Of a stretch of 64,000 nt of DNA, positions 9,902-18,136 are shown in pieces. A program made the translations under genes and the position numbers. The stretch comes from Nocardioides massiliensis (lineage in GTDB: Bacteria > Actinomycetota > Actinomycetes > Propionibacteriales > Nocardioidaceae). The notes beneath the pieces are model-generated. The model ran no database searches. It was not told the DNA's origin and saw nothing but the letters and a program-made list of their open reading frames with translations. Location of the stretch: positions 3,720,001-3,784,000 of the forward strand of contig NZ_JAUSQM010000001.1 of assembly GCF_030811215.1 (NCBI RefSeq). The letters are read 5' to 3'. Within the stretch, counting starts at the first letter, position 1. Every line of letters starts with the position of its first letter.

Positions 9902-10153
9902 ATGGATTGGCGCCACCGCTCTGCATGCCTCGACGAGGACCCAGAGCTGTTCTTCCCGATCGGCAACACCGGTCCCGCCATCCTCCAGATCGAGGAGGCG
10001 AAGAAGGTGTGCCGACGCTGCGACGTCCGCGAGCAGTGTCTCGCGTGGGCGTTGGAGGCCGGGCAGGACCACGGTGTCTGGGGCGGGATGAGCGAGGACG
10101 AGCGCCGCGCGCTGAAGCGCCGCAACGCTCGCGCCCGCGTACGCACCGCCTGA
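9902..10153 (+). CDS. whiB1: WhiB-family redox-sensing transcription factor, WhiB1/WblE-like
   Basis: An 83-residue iron-sulfur regulator. Four cysteines (Cys9, then C-R-R-C and C six residues on) bind a 4Fe-4S cluster. GVWGGMSEDERRALKRR is the family's G[VI]WGG turn followed by the basic DNA-contacting tail. The N-terminus MDWRHRSACLDEDPELFFP is the WhiB1/WblE form. GAGGAG precedes the ATG. The PdtaS-type kinase converges from the other strand, as in mycobacteria. Wbl proteins of this class bind region 4 of the principal sigma factor and respond to nitric oxide. Confidence 0.96.
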   Translation: MDWRHRSACLDEDPELFFPIGNTGPAILQIEEAKKVCRRCDVREQCLAWALEAGQDHGVWGGMSEDERRALKRRNARARVRTA

Positions 10154-10183
10154 CGCTCCCGAGGAGCACGACGAGCCGGACCG

Positions 10184-11686
10184 TCAGCCGCGGGTGGGTA
10201 CGTCGGCGAGCCGGATCACCCCGGCCACCTCGGTGCCGTGCGGCTCTGCCCGGCCGAACTCCAGCTCCCCTCCGAGCTCCGAGGACACCAGGGTCCGCAC
10301 GATCGACAACCCCAGGCCCGCCGCGGCCCCCGGGTCGAAGTCCGGCGGAAGTCCGCGCCCGTCGTCGGTGACCCAGAAGCGCAGCACGTCGTCCTCGGAC
10401 CCCTCCGGCGCCCGCTCGCGCGCGATGCGCAGGACGACGGTGCCGGTGCCGGTCTCGCCGTACCCGTGCTCGACGGCGTTCTGCAGGATCTCGGTCAGCA
10501 CCATCGCCAGCGGCGTCGCGACCTCGGCGGGCAGCATCCCGAAGGAGCCCTCCCGCCGCGTGTGGACGACCGCCCCGCGGGTGCCGATGTCAGCCACCAT
10601 CCGCCGGATCCGGTCCGCGACGTCGTCGAAGTCGACGCTCTCGTCGAAGGCCTGGCTGAGCGTCTCGTGCACGATCGCGATCGACCCCACGCGGCGCACA
10701 GCCTCCTCCAGAGCCTGGCGTCCCTCCGGGAACGGGATGCGCCGCGCCTGGAGCCGCAGCAGTGCGGCGACGGTCTGCAGGTTGTTCTTCACCCGGTGGT
10801 GGATCTCGCGGATCGTCGCGTCCTTGGTGAGCAGCTCGCGGTCACGGCGACGCAGGTCGCTGACGTCGCGCAGCAGGACGAGCGCCCCGCTGTGGGTGCC
10901 GGTCGGTGCCAGCGGGATGGACCTGGCGATGACCACCACCTCGCCGTTGCCGAGCTCGGTCTCGCGCGCCAGGCGTCCGCCCAGGACTGCCGAGACCGTC
11001 TCCTCGTCGACCCGGTAACGCACCGGGACCAGGGCCCGGGTCACCTCGGCGAGCGTCTGTCCCGTCAGGTCACCGGTCAGCCCGAGGCGCCGGTAGACCG
11101 ACTGGGCGTTGGGGCTGGCGTAGCCGACGCGCCCCTCGGCGTCGATGCGCAGGAACCCGTCGCCCACCCGCGGCGAGTCGGCATGGTCGGAGCGCTGGCC
11201 GGGCAGCGGGAAGCGCCCGGCGCTGATCATCTGGGTGAGCTCGGTCGCCGTCTGCAGGTAGGACAGCTCCAGCCGGCTGGGGGTGCGGACCCCGAGCAGG
11301 TTCGTGTTGCGCCCGATCACCGCCAGCACGCGCCTGCCGCGGCGCACGGGGATCGCCTCCACCCGCACCGGCACGTCGTCGCGCCACTCCGGGTCGCCCT
11401 CGCGTGCGATCCGGGCGTGGTCGTAGGCGGTGTCCAGCAGTGGCCGTGTGCCGCGTGCGAGGTAGCCGCCGACCAGGTCGTCGACGTACGCCGTCGGGCC
11501 CGTCGTGGGCCGGATCTGCGCGCCTGCCCAGAAGCCGGCGCCGTCGCGGTCGGGCAGCCAGAGGACCAGGTCGGCGAAGGAGAGGTCGGCGATGATCTGC
11601 CAGTCGGCGAGCAGCTGGTGCAGCCACGCGACGTCCTCGGCATCGAGATCGGTGTGCGCGCGGACGAGCTCGGACAGGGACGACAC
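10184..11686 (-). CDS. pdtaS: PdtaS-type cytosolic sensor histidine kinase
   Basis: A 500-residue kinase without membrane segments. An N-terminal GAF-like domain (about 1-165) is followed by a PAS-like domain (about 175-285), a HisKA_2 dimerisation and phosphoacceptor domain with IREIHHRVKNNLQTVAALL (about 300-320), and a GHKL ATPase with EILQNAVEHG and WVTDDGRGLP. This matches PdtaS, which phosphorylates the ANTAR RNA-binding regulator PdtaR; no pdtaR is in the window. It converges on whiB1, the arrangement I recall for Rv3219/Rv3220c. Confidence 0.93.
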   Translation of the reverse strand: MSSLSELVRAHTDLDAEDVAWLHQLLADWQIIADLSFADLVLWLPDRDGAGFWAGAQIRPTTGPTAYVDDLVGGYLARGTRPLLDTAYDHARIAREGDPEWRDDVPVRVEAIPVRRGRRVLAVIGRNTNLLGVRTPSRLELSYLQTATELTQMISAGRFPLPGQRSDHADSPRVGDGFLRIDAEGRVGYASPNAQSVYRRLGLTGDLTGQTLAEVTRALVPVRYRVDEETVSAVLGGRLARETELGNGEVVVIARSIPLAPTGTHSGALVLLRDVSDLRRRDRELLTKDATIREIHHRVKNNLQTVAALLRLQARRIPFPEGRQALEEAVRRVGSIAIVHETLSQAFDESVDFDDVADRIRRMVADIGTRGAVVHTRREGSFGMLPAEVATPLAMVLTEILQNAVEHGYGETGTGTVVLRIARERAPEGSEDDVLRFWVTDDGRGLPPDFDPGAAAGLGLSIVRTLVSSELGGELEFGRAEPHGTEVAGVIRLADVPTRG

Positions 11687-11727
11687 GGGATGCAGCCTAG
11701 GCCGCGAACCGTGTCAGGATGTTGTCC

Positions 11728-12624
11728 ATGGTCTCGGGATTCTGGGCAGAGGTGGTCGCGAGGGACTTCGCGGTCCCGACGGACCGTCCCCTGACCGACC
11801 TCACGGCGGAGCTCACCCGGCTGCTCGGGGCCCCCGACCCCCGCGAGCGGCACGAGGTCGCCCTCGCCGTGCTGCTGACCTGGATCGACCGCGGGGTGTA
11901 CGACGACCTGCTGCCGGGGCTGGGTGACGGGATCGCGCGCGGCCTGGACGTGGGGCTCGGTGAGCAGGACACCGCGTCGGTGTTCCGCCGGTCCCTGTGC
12001 GCGGTCGTCCTGGCTGCCTGCATCGACCGCGACAGCGAGCGCCCGGGCGGGCGCGACCTGCTCACCGCCGACCAGGTGCTCAGCTGGGGTGACCGGGTGA
12101 TGACCTGGCTGCTGCGCGAGCGCGACCTGCGTGCCTTCGTGCCGGGCCAGGGGCTCGCCCACGCTGTCGCGCACGGCGCCGACGCCCTCGCGGCGTTGGC
12201 GCGCTCGCCGCGGTGCGGTGAGCTGGAGCTCACCGTGGTGCTCGACGTGGTCGCCGACCGGGTGCTGACCGAGGCGCCGCAGAGGTTCCTGGGCGGTGAG
12301 GTCGACCGGTTGGCCGAGGCGGTGCTGCACGTCCTGCGCCGCGACCTGCTCGGCCTCGACGTCCTGGAGCCGTGGGTCAACCGGATCGCTGCGGAGGCGG
12401 TGCCGGTGCAGCGCTCCCTCGACGAGGATCCCTACCTCCGACCAGCGGACGCGCAGGCGTTTTTGCGCGCGCTGCACCTGCAACTGGCGCTGGCGCCGCA
12501 ACCGCCGGCGGTGCGCAGCGACCTGCTGCTCGTGCTGATCGACGCTCTGCGCCGCACCAACGGCGCGGTCCTCGTCGACCCGGGTCCGGAGGGAGCCGCT
12601 GCGTCCTCCGGACGCCACACGTGA
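11728..12624 (+). CDS. DUF2785-family protein
   Basis: A 298-residue mostly helical, leucine-rich cytoplasmic protein that looks like the DUF2785 family (for example RERHEVALAVLLTWIDRGVYDDLL and the mid-protein AFVPGQGLAHAVAHGADAL). The function is unknown, and no catalytic residues stand out. ATG 11728 is chosen over ATG 11719 because AGGATG then serves as the ribosome site. It is divergent from pdtaS, with 41 bases between the starts, and 21 bases before the thiamine-enzyme gene. Confidence 0.8.
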   Translation: MVSGFWAEVVARDFAVPTDRPLTDLTAELTRLLGAPDPRERHEVALAVLLTWIDRGVYDDLLPGLGDGIARGLDVGLGEQDTASVFRRSLCAVVLAACIDRDSERPGGRDLLTADQVLSWGDRVMTWLLRERDLRAFVPGQGLAHAVAHGADALAALARSPRCGELELTVVLDVVADRVLTEAPQRFLGGEVDRLAEAVLHVLRRDLLGLDVLEPWVNRIAAEAVPVQRSLDEDPYLRPADAQAFLRALHLQLALAPQPPAVRSDLLLVLIDALRRTNGAVLVDPGPEGAAASSGRHT

Positions 12625-12645
12625 CGCGCCGGTAACCTCCGTCAC

Positions 12646-14337
12646 ATGACGGAGCCGACCCACCAGCAGACCACCGAGAAGATCGACGGCAAGATCGATG
12701 GCCACGGGGGCGACCACGCCCTGGCCGTCGCCGCGGCCCACGGTGTCGACGTGATGTACACCCTCTCGGGCGCGCACGTCTTCCCGATGTACGACGCCGC
12801 CGTGCGCGCCGACCCGCCGGTGCGGCTCCTCGACGTCCGGCACGAGCAGACCGCTGCGTTCGCCGCCGAGGCGACCGGCAAGCTGACCCGGCGCCCCGGC
12901 CTCGCCGTGCTCACCGCGGGACCCGGGGTCACCAACGGCGTCAGCGCCGTCGCCCAGGCGCAGTTCGCCGGCTCCCCCATGGTCGTCGTCGGGGGCCGCG
13001 CACCCGCTGCGCGGTGGGGCACGGGCAGCCTCCAGGAGCTCGACCAGCCGCCGATCCTCGCGCCGGTCTCCAAGCTCGCGCGGACGATCCCGACGGCCCC
13101 CGAGATCGCCGCCGGCATGCAGGAGGCGTTCGTTGCGGCCGGGAGCTCCCACCGCGGGCCCGTCTTCGTCGACGTCCCCATGGACGAGCTGTTCAACACC
13201 GCCGTCGTGGACACCCCCGACCTGTCGATGCCGGCCCGCCTGCAGCCCGACACCGACGCGCTGGAGCGGATCGCCGCGCTCCTCGCCGGGGCAGAGCGTC
13301 CGGTGCTGGTCCTCGGCACCGACGTCTGGGCAGACGGCGCCGAGGAGGCCGCGCTGCGGCTGGTGGAGGAGCTCCAGCTCCCGGCCATCACCAACGGCAT
13401 GGGACGCGGCGTCGTCCCCGGCGGCCACCGGCTGCTGATGACGAAGGCCCGCAGCGTCGCGCTCGGCACCAGCGACCTGGTGATCGTCGTCGGCACCCCG
13501 CTCGACTTCCGGCTCAGCTATGGCGTGTTCGGCGGCAAGGAGGGCGCGCCGGTCGCGAAGACCGTGCACCTCGCCGACTCCCCCGGCCAGGTCTCGCGGC
13601 ACGCCGAGCTCGCCGGCTCGGCCAGCGGTGACCTCACGCTCGTCCTCGACGGGCTGCTCACCGCGGTGCAGGGCCAGAGCCGGCGTACGGACTGGAGCGG
13701 GTGGGTGGGCACGCTGCAGGAGACGGTCGCGGCCGCCACGGCGCGCGATGACGAGCTGCTGCGGGCCGAGGCCGACCCCATCCACCCGGCGCGCATCTAC
13801 GGCGAGCTGGTCCCCCGGCTCGCCGAGGACGCCGTCGTCGTCGGTGATGGTGGTGACTTCGTGTCCTTCGCCGGCAAGTACGTCGAGCCCAAGCGCCCCG
13901 GCGGCTGGCTCGACCCGGGGCCGTACGGCTGCCTCGGTGCGGGCCTGGGTGGCGCGATCGCCGCGCGCCTGGCGCGCCCGTCGTCGCAGGTGGTCCTGCT
14001 CTACGGCGACGGTGCTGCCGGGATGTCGCTGATGGACGTCGACACGCTGGTGCGCCACGACCTGCCGGTCGTCATGGTCGTGGGCAACAACGGCGCCTGG
14101 GGGCTGGAGAAGGGCCCGATGCAGATGCTCTACGGCTACGACGTCGCCGCCGACCTCACGCCGCGCACGGGCTACCACGAGGTCGTCAAGGCACTCGGCG
14201 GAGCGGGCGAGGAGGTCACCGACCCGCGCGAGATCGGACCTACCCTCGACCGGGCGTTCGCCTCCGGCGTGCCCTACCTGGTCAACGTCATCACCGACGT
14301 CGAGGCCGCCTACCCGCGCAACACGTTCGGGATCTGA
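12646..14337 (+). CDS. Acetolactate-synthase-like thiamine diphosphate enzyme
   Basis: A 563-residue ThDP-dependent enzyme. The N-terminal domain has the catalytic Glu in RHEQTAAFAAEATG, and the C-terminal domain has the GDGAAG...GNN motif that binds thiamine and magnesium. It is annotated as acetolactate synthase by fold, but it stands alone with no regulatory subunit or ilv genes. The IlvX/IlvG-type or a 2-hydroxyacyl-CoA-lyase-like role is equally possible. In mycobacteria such an ilvX lies in a steroid-degradation region, which may matter given the catabolic island further right. Confidence 0.85.
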   Translation: MTEPTHQQTTEKIDGKIDGHGGDHALAVAAAHGVDVMYTLSGAHVFPMYDAAVRADPPVRLLDVRHEQTAAFAAEATGKLTRRPGLAVLTAGPGVTNGVSAVAQAQFAGSPMVVVGGRAPAARWGTGSLQELDQPPILAPVSKLARTIPTAPEIAAGMQEAFVAAGSSHRGPVFVDVPMDELFNTAVVDTPDLSMPARLQPDTDALERIAALLAGAERPVLVLGTDVWADGAEEAALRLVEELQLPAITNGMGRGVVPGGHRLLMTKARSVALGTSDLVIVVGTPLDFRLSYGVFGGKEGAPVAKTVHLADSPGQVSRHAELAGSASGDLTLVLDGLLTAVQGQSRRTDWSGWVGTLQETVAAATARDDELLRAEADPIHPARIYGELVPRLAEDAVVVGDGGDFVSFAGKYVEPKRPGGWLDPGPYGCLGAGLGGAIAARLARPSSQVVLLYGDGAAGMSLMDVDTLVRHDLPVVMVVGNNGAWGLEKGPMQMLYGYDVAADLTPRTGYHEVVKALGGAGEEVTDPREIGPTLDRAFASGVPYLVNVITDVEAAYPRNTFGI

Positions 14338-14343
14338 GCGGCG

Positions 14344-14373
14344 CCTCGCGCGACTCAGCCGAGTCGCGCGAGG
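14344..14373. terminator. Bidirectional hairpin between convergent genes
   Basis: A perfect 13-bp inverted repeat (CCTCGCGCGACTC, loop AGCC, then its complement) lies between the stop of the thiamine-enzyme gene and the end of the convergent thioesterase gene, and runs through the thioesterase's last codons. There is no U-tract, as is common in high-GC actinobacteria. It probably ends transcription in both directions. Confidence 0.75.
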
Positions 14374-14756
14374 AACCGCTCGGCGTCGACGACCACCCGG
14401 GTGACCTCGCCGGTCCCGACCAGGACCGGTGGGCCGTCCCCGACCCGGTGCTCGGCGGCGACCGAGAAGCGCGCCAGGCGTCCGTCGACGTGGACCAGCG
14501 TGGCGTGCACGTCGACGACCGCACCGACGGGGCTGGCCGCGCGGTGCTCGAGCGCGACCCGGGTGCCGACCGACGTGCTCGCAGCGTCCAGGTGGTCGGC
14601 GATCGCGGCGCAGGTGGCTGCCTCGCACCACGCCAGTAGCCGTGGGGTGCCGAGCACGGCCAGGTCGCCGGAGCCCACGGCGGCGGCGGTGTCGTCGTCG
14701 GAGACGGTGAAGGTGAGCCGGGCCTCGGCACCGGCGGGCAGCTGCGGCGTACTCAT
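14355..14756 (-). CDS. Fluoroacetyl-CoA-thioesterase (FlK)-like hotdog protein
   Basis: A 133-residue hotdog-fold protein of the FlK-type thioesterase group. AVLGTPRLLAWCEAATCAAIADHL forms the central helix, with TSVGTRVALEHRAASPVG and a C-terminal VGTGEVTRVVV strand. Likely an acyl-CoA thioesterase of unknown specificity. ATG at 14756 (MSTPQLPAG) is used; an ATG three codons earlier is also possible, and neither has a good ribosome site. Confidence 0.82.
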   Translation of the reverse strand: MSTPQLPAGAEARLTFTVSDDDTAAAVGSGDLAVLGTPRLLAWCEAATCAAIADHLDAASTSVGTRVALEHRAASPVGAVVDVHATLVHVDGRLARFSVAAEHRVGDGPPVLVGTGEVTRVVVDAERFLARLG

Positions 14757-14776
14757 GAGAGTCATCCAAGCAGCAA

Positions 14777-14809
14777 CGAACCCCCGGGCCGGCGCGGCGC
14801 GGGGGTTCG
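14777..14809 (-). terminator. Hairpin downstream of the bL37 gene
   Basis: A perfect 10-bp inverted repeat, CGAACCCCCG and CGGGGGTTCG, with a 13-base GC-rich loop. It lies 21 bases past the stop of the bL37 gene on the minus strand and upstream of the thioesterase gene, so it most likely ends the sigR-rsrA-bL37 transcript. No U-tract is seen. Confidence 0.7.
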
Positions 14810-14830
14810 GATGCTCAGGTCAGCGCAGGT

Positions 14831-14905
14831 TCACGCGTTGGGGCGCTTGCCGTGGTTCGCGCCCTTCTTGCGACGCGCACGACGCTTGCGGCCGGTCTTG
14901 CCCAT
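14831..14905 (-). CDS. Large-subunit ribosomal protein bL37
   Basis: A 24-residue, extremely basic protein (MGKTGRKRRARRKKGANHGK then RPNA). The GANHGKRPNA ending matches the actinobacterial ribosomal protein bL37 seen in mycobacterial ribosome structures. A strong GAGGAGG site lies six bases before the ATG. It is far below normal gene-finder limits but is clearly real. It follows rsrA on the same strand after 93 bases and is followed by a hairpin terminator. Confidence 0.92.
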   Translation of the reverse strand: MGKTGRKRRARRKKGANHGKRPNA

Positions 14906-14998
14906 GGTTCCTCCTCGGCTCTTCGAGGGCCCGGGGGCACCGAGCCGTCGGCCATCATCCCAGGTCGGGCAGCACTGCGCCAAACCGGGACGCGATGC

Positions 14999-15274
14999 TC
15001 AGTCCTGGAGCTCGATGCGCACCTGCACCTGGCGGATGCTCATCAAGACCCGCTCGCGCAACGGCTCGGGTGCGCGCTCGGAGCACGAGCGCGAGACCAA
15101 CGCCTTGACGAGGCGCTCGAGGTCGTAGGCGCTCAGGCAGGCCGAGCACGAGTCGACGTGGGCCTGGATCTCCTCGCAGGTGGCGTTGTCGATCTCGGAG
15201 TCGAGGAAGAGATAGAGCTGCTCGAGTGCCTGCGTGCAGTCGCACCCGCACTCCTCGCCCAGTGGTCCACTCAT
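14999..15274 (-). CDS. rsrA: Zinc-binding redox anti-sigma factor, RsrA/RshA type
   Basis: A 91-residue ZAS-family anti-sigma factor. The signature H-x3-C-x2-C is present as HVDSCSAC, with the upstream cysteines in EECGCDC supplying the other zinc and redox ligands. Disulfide stress releases zinc and frees the sigma factor. Its ATG overlaps the sigma gene's stop (ATGA), so the pair is made in fixed ratio, the standard sigR-rsrA arrangement. A further Cys lies near the C-terminus in SRSCSERA. Confidence 0.96.
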   Translation of the reverse strand: MSGPLGEECGCDCTQALEQLYLFLDSEIDNATCEEIQAHVDSCSACLSAYDLERLVKALVSRSCSERAPEPLRERVLMSIRQVQVRIELQD

Positions 15275-15975
15275 GACCGACCTCCCGTCCCGGCGTCGTG
15301 GGGAACCTTCATGCCGCGCTCGCGCGCGTAGTCGGCGAGCATGTCGCGCAGCTGTCGCCGACCCCGGTGCAACCGGGACATGACCGTCCCGATCGGGGTC
15401 TCCATGATCTCGGCGATCTCCTTGTAGGGGAATCCCTCGACATCGGCGAGATAGACCGCGAGGCGGAAATCCTCGGGCAGCCGCTGCAGCGCGTCCTTGA
15501 CGTCGGAGTCGGGCAGGCGCTCGAGCGCCTCGACCTCCGCCGACTTCAGGCCGGTGGAGGTGTGGGACTCCGCGCGGGCCAGCTGCCAGTCCTCGACGTC
15601 CTCGGTCATCGACTGCTGCGGCTGACGCTGCTTCTTGCGGTAGTTGTTGATGAAGGTGTTGGTCAGGATGCGGTAGAGCCAGGCTTTGAGGTTGGTGCCG
15701 GGCTTGAACTGGTGGAACGACGCGTAGGCCTTCGCGAACGCCTCCTGCACCAGATCCTCGGCGTCGGCGGGGTTGCGCGTCATCCGCATCGCCGCGCCGT
15801 ACAGCTGGTCCAGGAACGGCAGGGCGTCGCGCTCGAACCGCGCCGCGCGCGCCTCGGCGGACTCGCTCGCCAGGTCGACGACCTCCTCCTCGGGGGTGGG
15901 GTCGTCGCTCGTCTCGTCGCTCATCGCCGACCAGCCTATGCGGTCGGCCTCCAGGGTGGTCACCACCGTCAGCAC
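15271..15975 (-). CDS. sigR: ECF sigma factor SigR/SigH (thiol-oxidative stress)
   Basis: The ECF sigma factor directing the thiol-stress regulon (thioredoxins, proteases, itself). Region 2 is seen in [28 protein letters not shown] and region 4 in [32 protein letters not shown]. Two starts are possible: GTG 15975 has GGAAGG just upstream and gives 234 residues; ATG 15924 (MSDETSDD) has no ribosome site. I use the GTG. Streptomyces SigR is known to have a longer unstable isoform, so both may be used. A SigR-type promoter lies just upstream. Confidence 0.95.
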   Translation of the reverse strand: MLTVVTTLEADRIGWSAMSDETSDDPTPEEEVVDLASESAEARAARFERDALPFLDQLYGAAMRMTRNPADAEDLVQEAFAKAYASFHQFKPGTNLKAWLYRILTNTFINNYRKKQRQPQQSMTEDVEDWQLARAESHTSTGLKSAEVEALERLPDSDVKDALQRLPEDFRLAVYLADVEGFPYKEIAEIMETPIGTVMSRLHRGRRQLRDMLADYARERGMKVPHDAGTGGRS

Positions 15976-16008
15976 GCGTCCTTCCCTCGTCGGGCGCTAC
16001 ATCGGCAC

Positions 16009-16034
16009 AACGACACCGAGCCGATGGGTATTCC
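16009..16034 (-). promoter_or_regulatory. SigR/SigH-type promoter driving sigR
   Basis: On the minus strand GGAAT (16034-16030) is followed after exactly 18 bases by GTT (16011-16009), the SigR/SigH consensus. Transcription should begin about 16001, leaving a leader of some 25 bases before GTG 15975. This is the expected autoregulatory promoter. Confidence 0.85.
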
Positions 16035-16040
16035 GACGCG

Positions 16041-16700
16041 TCAGCCGGTCCCGACGACCTCGCGCTCGAGCCACTCCTCCGTCGCCTCGACGATCAGCGC
16101 GGCGACCTCCTCGGGCGTCAGCGCCGCCCGCGCCCTCACTGTCAGCTCGTGACCGGCCTCCGGCACGACGACCAGCCGGCGGCGCGCGGAGTCGGCCGGG
16201 AACTCCTCAGGGCGGCCGAACGGGTCCCGCTCCCCCTGGACCACGAGCGTGGGTACGCCGGCGCCGAGCAGCTCCTCGAGGCGGGACCGCTCGGGCTTGC
16301 CGGGCGGGTGCAGCGGGAAGGCCAGCGCCAGGACGCCCGAGGCTCCCAGTGTCCGGGCGCACCGTGCCGCGCTGCGGGCGCCGGCGCTCCGACCGCCCAG
16401 CACCAGCGGCGTTCGGGTGCGCAGCTGGGAGGCGACCGCGACCAACGCAGCGTCCAGCGACGCCGGAGGGCCGGCGATCTTGCGACCGGCGACGCGCCAC
16501 GGCTGCTCGAGGCGGATGACCGTGACGTCGAGACGCGGCAGTCCGGCGTCCAGCGCCACGAGGTCGGGCGCGTCGACCCCGCCGCCCGCGCCGTGCGAGA
16601 GCAACACCGTGGCCCGGGGTCGGCGTGCGCGGGAGATGTGCAGGCGAGCCGTCCCCTGAGGGGTCTCGAGCTCGCGCACCTGGCGTCCGGCGAGTGCCAT
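16041..16700 (-). CDS. Alpha/beta hydrolase (KANL3/Tex30-like)
   Basis: A 219-residue alpha/beta hydrolase. The oxyanion region is LLSHGAGGG, the nucleophile elbow is GGRSAGARSA, the acid is in QGERDPFG and the histidine in PEAGHEL. The substrate is unknown; the fold resembles the dienelactone hydrolase/KANL3 group. Its ATG overlaps the SRAP stop by one base, so they are co-translated. Its stop lies seven bases before the GGAAT element of the sigR promoter, so SRAP-hydrolase transcription may run into sigR. Confidence 0.87.
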   Translation of the reverse strand: MALAGRQVRELETPQGTARLHISRARRPRATVLLSHGAGGGVDAPDLVALDAGLPRLDVTVIRLEQPWRVAGRKIAGPPASLDAALVAVASQLRTRTPLVLGGRSAGARSAARCARTLGASGVLALAFPLHPPGKPERSRLEELLGAGVPTLVVQGERDPFGRPEEFPADSARRRLVVVPEAGHELTVRARAALTPEEVAALIVEATEEWLEREVVGTG

Positions 16701-17461
16701 CAGGCCTCCACCAACGCCTCGCTGATCGGGATGGGCGCGGTGAGCTCGGGCCCGTTGTTGGCGACGTTGCCGACCGCCGGGGACACCGGGTGCGCGACCA
16801 GCCGACCGGGAGCGGCCGGCACGAGCAGGCCGAGCAGGTCGTTGCCGCTGACCCGGGGGTCGAGCCACTGGTCGCGGTGCTCGCGCTCGACCAGCATCGG
16901 CATCCGGTCGTGGATCCGCCCCAGCGAGTCCTCGGCCTCGGTCGTGATGACCGTGCACGTCCAGCGGAAGCGGTCCTCGGCGTCGTCGGGCTTGGTCGGG
17001 TCGCGCCAGATCTCGTAGAGCCCCGCCATGCCCAGCACCTCTGAGTCGTCGGCGGGGTGGATGAAGAACGGCTGCTTGCGCGGCTTCCCGCGCTCGTCGG
17101 GCTGCCCGGCGTACCACTCGTAGTAGCCGTCGGCGGGGAGCACGCAGCGCCGGGCCGCGAACGCCTTGCGGAAGGACGGCTTCTCGGCGACGGTCTCGGC
17201 GCGGGCGTTGATCATCCGGTTCCCGATCTTCGGGTCCTTGGCCCACGAGGGCACGAGGCCCCAGGTGAGCACGCGCAGCTGGCGCTCGGGCGCCGGGCGA
17301 CCGCGGTCCGGAGCCGGTGGACGCTCCAGGACGGCGTAGACCTCCTTGGTCGGCGCGACGTTGTAGTCGGCGGGGATCCCGGCACCCACCATGCTCACGG
17401 CGACGTCGAACTCGTCGACGAGGTCGTCCGGCTCCCGGCTCGACGCGTAGCGACCGCACAT
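16700..17461 (-). CDS. SOS-response-associated peptidase (SRAP/YedK/HMCES family)
   Basis: A 253-residue SRAP protein. These form a stable covalent link with abasic sites in single-stranded DNA through Cys2 after removal of Met1. MCGRYAS gives Cys2, NVAPT the conserved Asn, LPADGYYEW the catalytic Glu region, and an HDRMP motif the His. The start is fixed by the need for Cys at position 2. It resembles Rv3226c by context, next to aroA and rsgA. No LexA box was identified upstream. Confidence 0.95.
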   Translation of the reverse strand: MCGRYASSREPDDLVDEFDVAVSMVGAGIPADYNVAPTKEVYAVLERPPAPDRGRPAPERQLRVLTWGLVPSWAKDPKIGNRMINARAETVAEKPSFRKAFAARRCVLPADGYYEWYAGQPDERGKPRKQPFFIHPADDSEVLGMAGLYEIWRDPTKPDDAEDRFRWTCTVITTEAEDSLGRIHDRMPMLVEREHRDQWLDPRVSGNDLLGLLVPAAPGRLVAHPVSPAVGNVANNGPELTAPIPISEALVEA

Positions 17462-17533
17462 GCCCTCACCGTAGCGCCCGCGCGGCGCCGGCCCCCGGGC
17501 GTAAACAGGTCCGCATGGGGTAGGAAGGGGCCC

Positions 17534-18058
17534 ATGACTGTCACCCGGTTGGTCGCTCGTCCGCTGCTTGCCTCGATGTTCGTCGTCGGGGGCATCAACT
17601 CGCTGCGCAACGCCTCCGCGATGGCCCCGCAGGTCCAGCCGGTCGCCGACAAGCTGGCGTCCGGCGCGCAGAAGGCCCAGGTGCCGCTGCCGAAGGACGC
17701 GCAGACGCAGGTGAAGATCAACGGAGCGATCCACGTCGTCGCCGGGCTCGCGCTGGCCACCGGCCGCGCTCCGCGACTCTCGAGTGCCGTGCTGGCCGCG
17801 ACGCTGGTGCCCACTACGGCCGCCGGTCACCGCTTCTGGGAGGAGACCGACCCGGGCGCGAAGGCCAACCAGCAGGTGCACTTCTTCAAGAACCTGTCCA
17901 TGCTCGGCGGGCTGCTCCTCGGCGCCGTCGACACCGACGGCAAGCCGGGCGTCGCCTGGCGGGCCAAGCGCGCTGCCGGCGACGTACGCCGCGAGACCAC
18001 GCGCGCTGCGAAGTCGGCACGTCGCGAGGCCAAGCTGGCCCGCGCCCAGGTCGGCTGA
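17534..18058 (+). CDS. DoxX-family membrane protein
   Basis: A 174-residue membrane protein of the DoxX family: four hydrophobic segments (LLASMFVVGGINSLR, INGAIHVVAGLALATG, LSSAVLAATLVPTTA and LSMLGGLLLGAVDTDG) with a family-type FWEETDP between segments 3 and 4, and a long basic C-terminal tail (GDVRRETTRAAKSARREAK). The function is unclear; family members are linked to membrane redox stress. The ATG lies eight bases after GGAAGGGG. Confidence 0.88.
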   Translation: MTVTRLVARPLLASMFVVGGINSLRNASAMAPQVQPVADKLASGAQKAQVPLPKDAQTQVKINGAIHVVAGLALATGRAPRLSSAVLAATLVPTTAAGHRFWEETDPGAKANQQVHFFKNLSMLGGLLLGAVDTDGKPGVAWRAKRAAGDVRRETTRAAKSARREAKLARAQVG

Positions 18059-18136
18059 CCCCTGGGCGCTCACCACAGCCACCGGCGGGGGTCCGAGGAT
18101 CCTGACCACGGTGGCCGGATCGACCTGCCGCGCCGG

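Noticed and set aside
11317-14769. A 1150-codon minus-strand frame opposite the DUF2785 and thiamine-enzyme genes
   Set aside because: No recognisable domain; antisense to conserved motifs; composition typical of GC-rich shadow frames.
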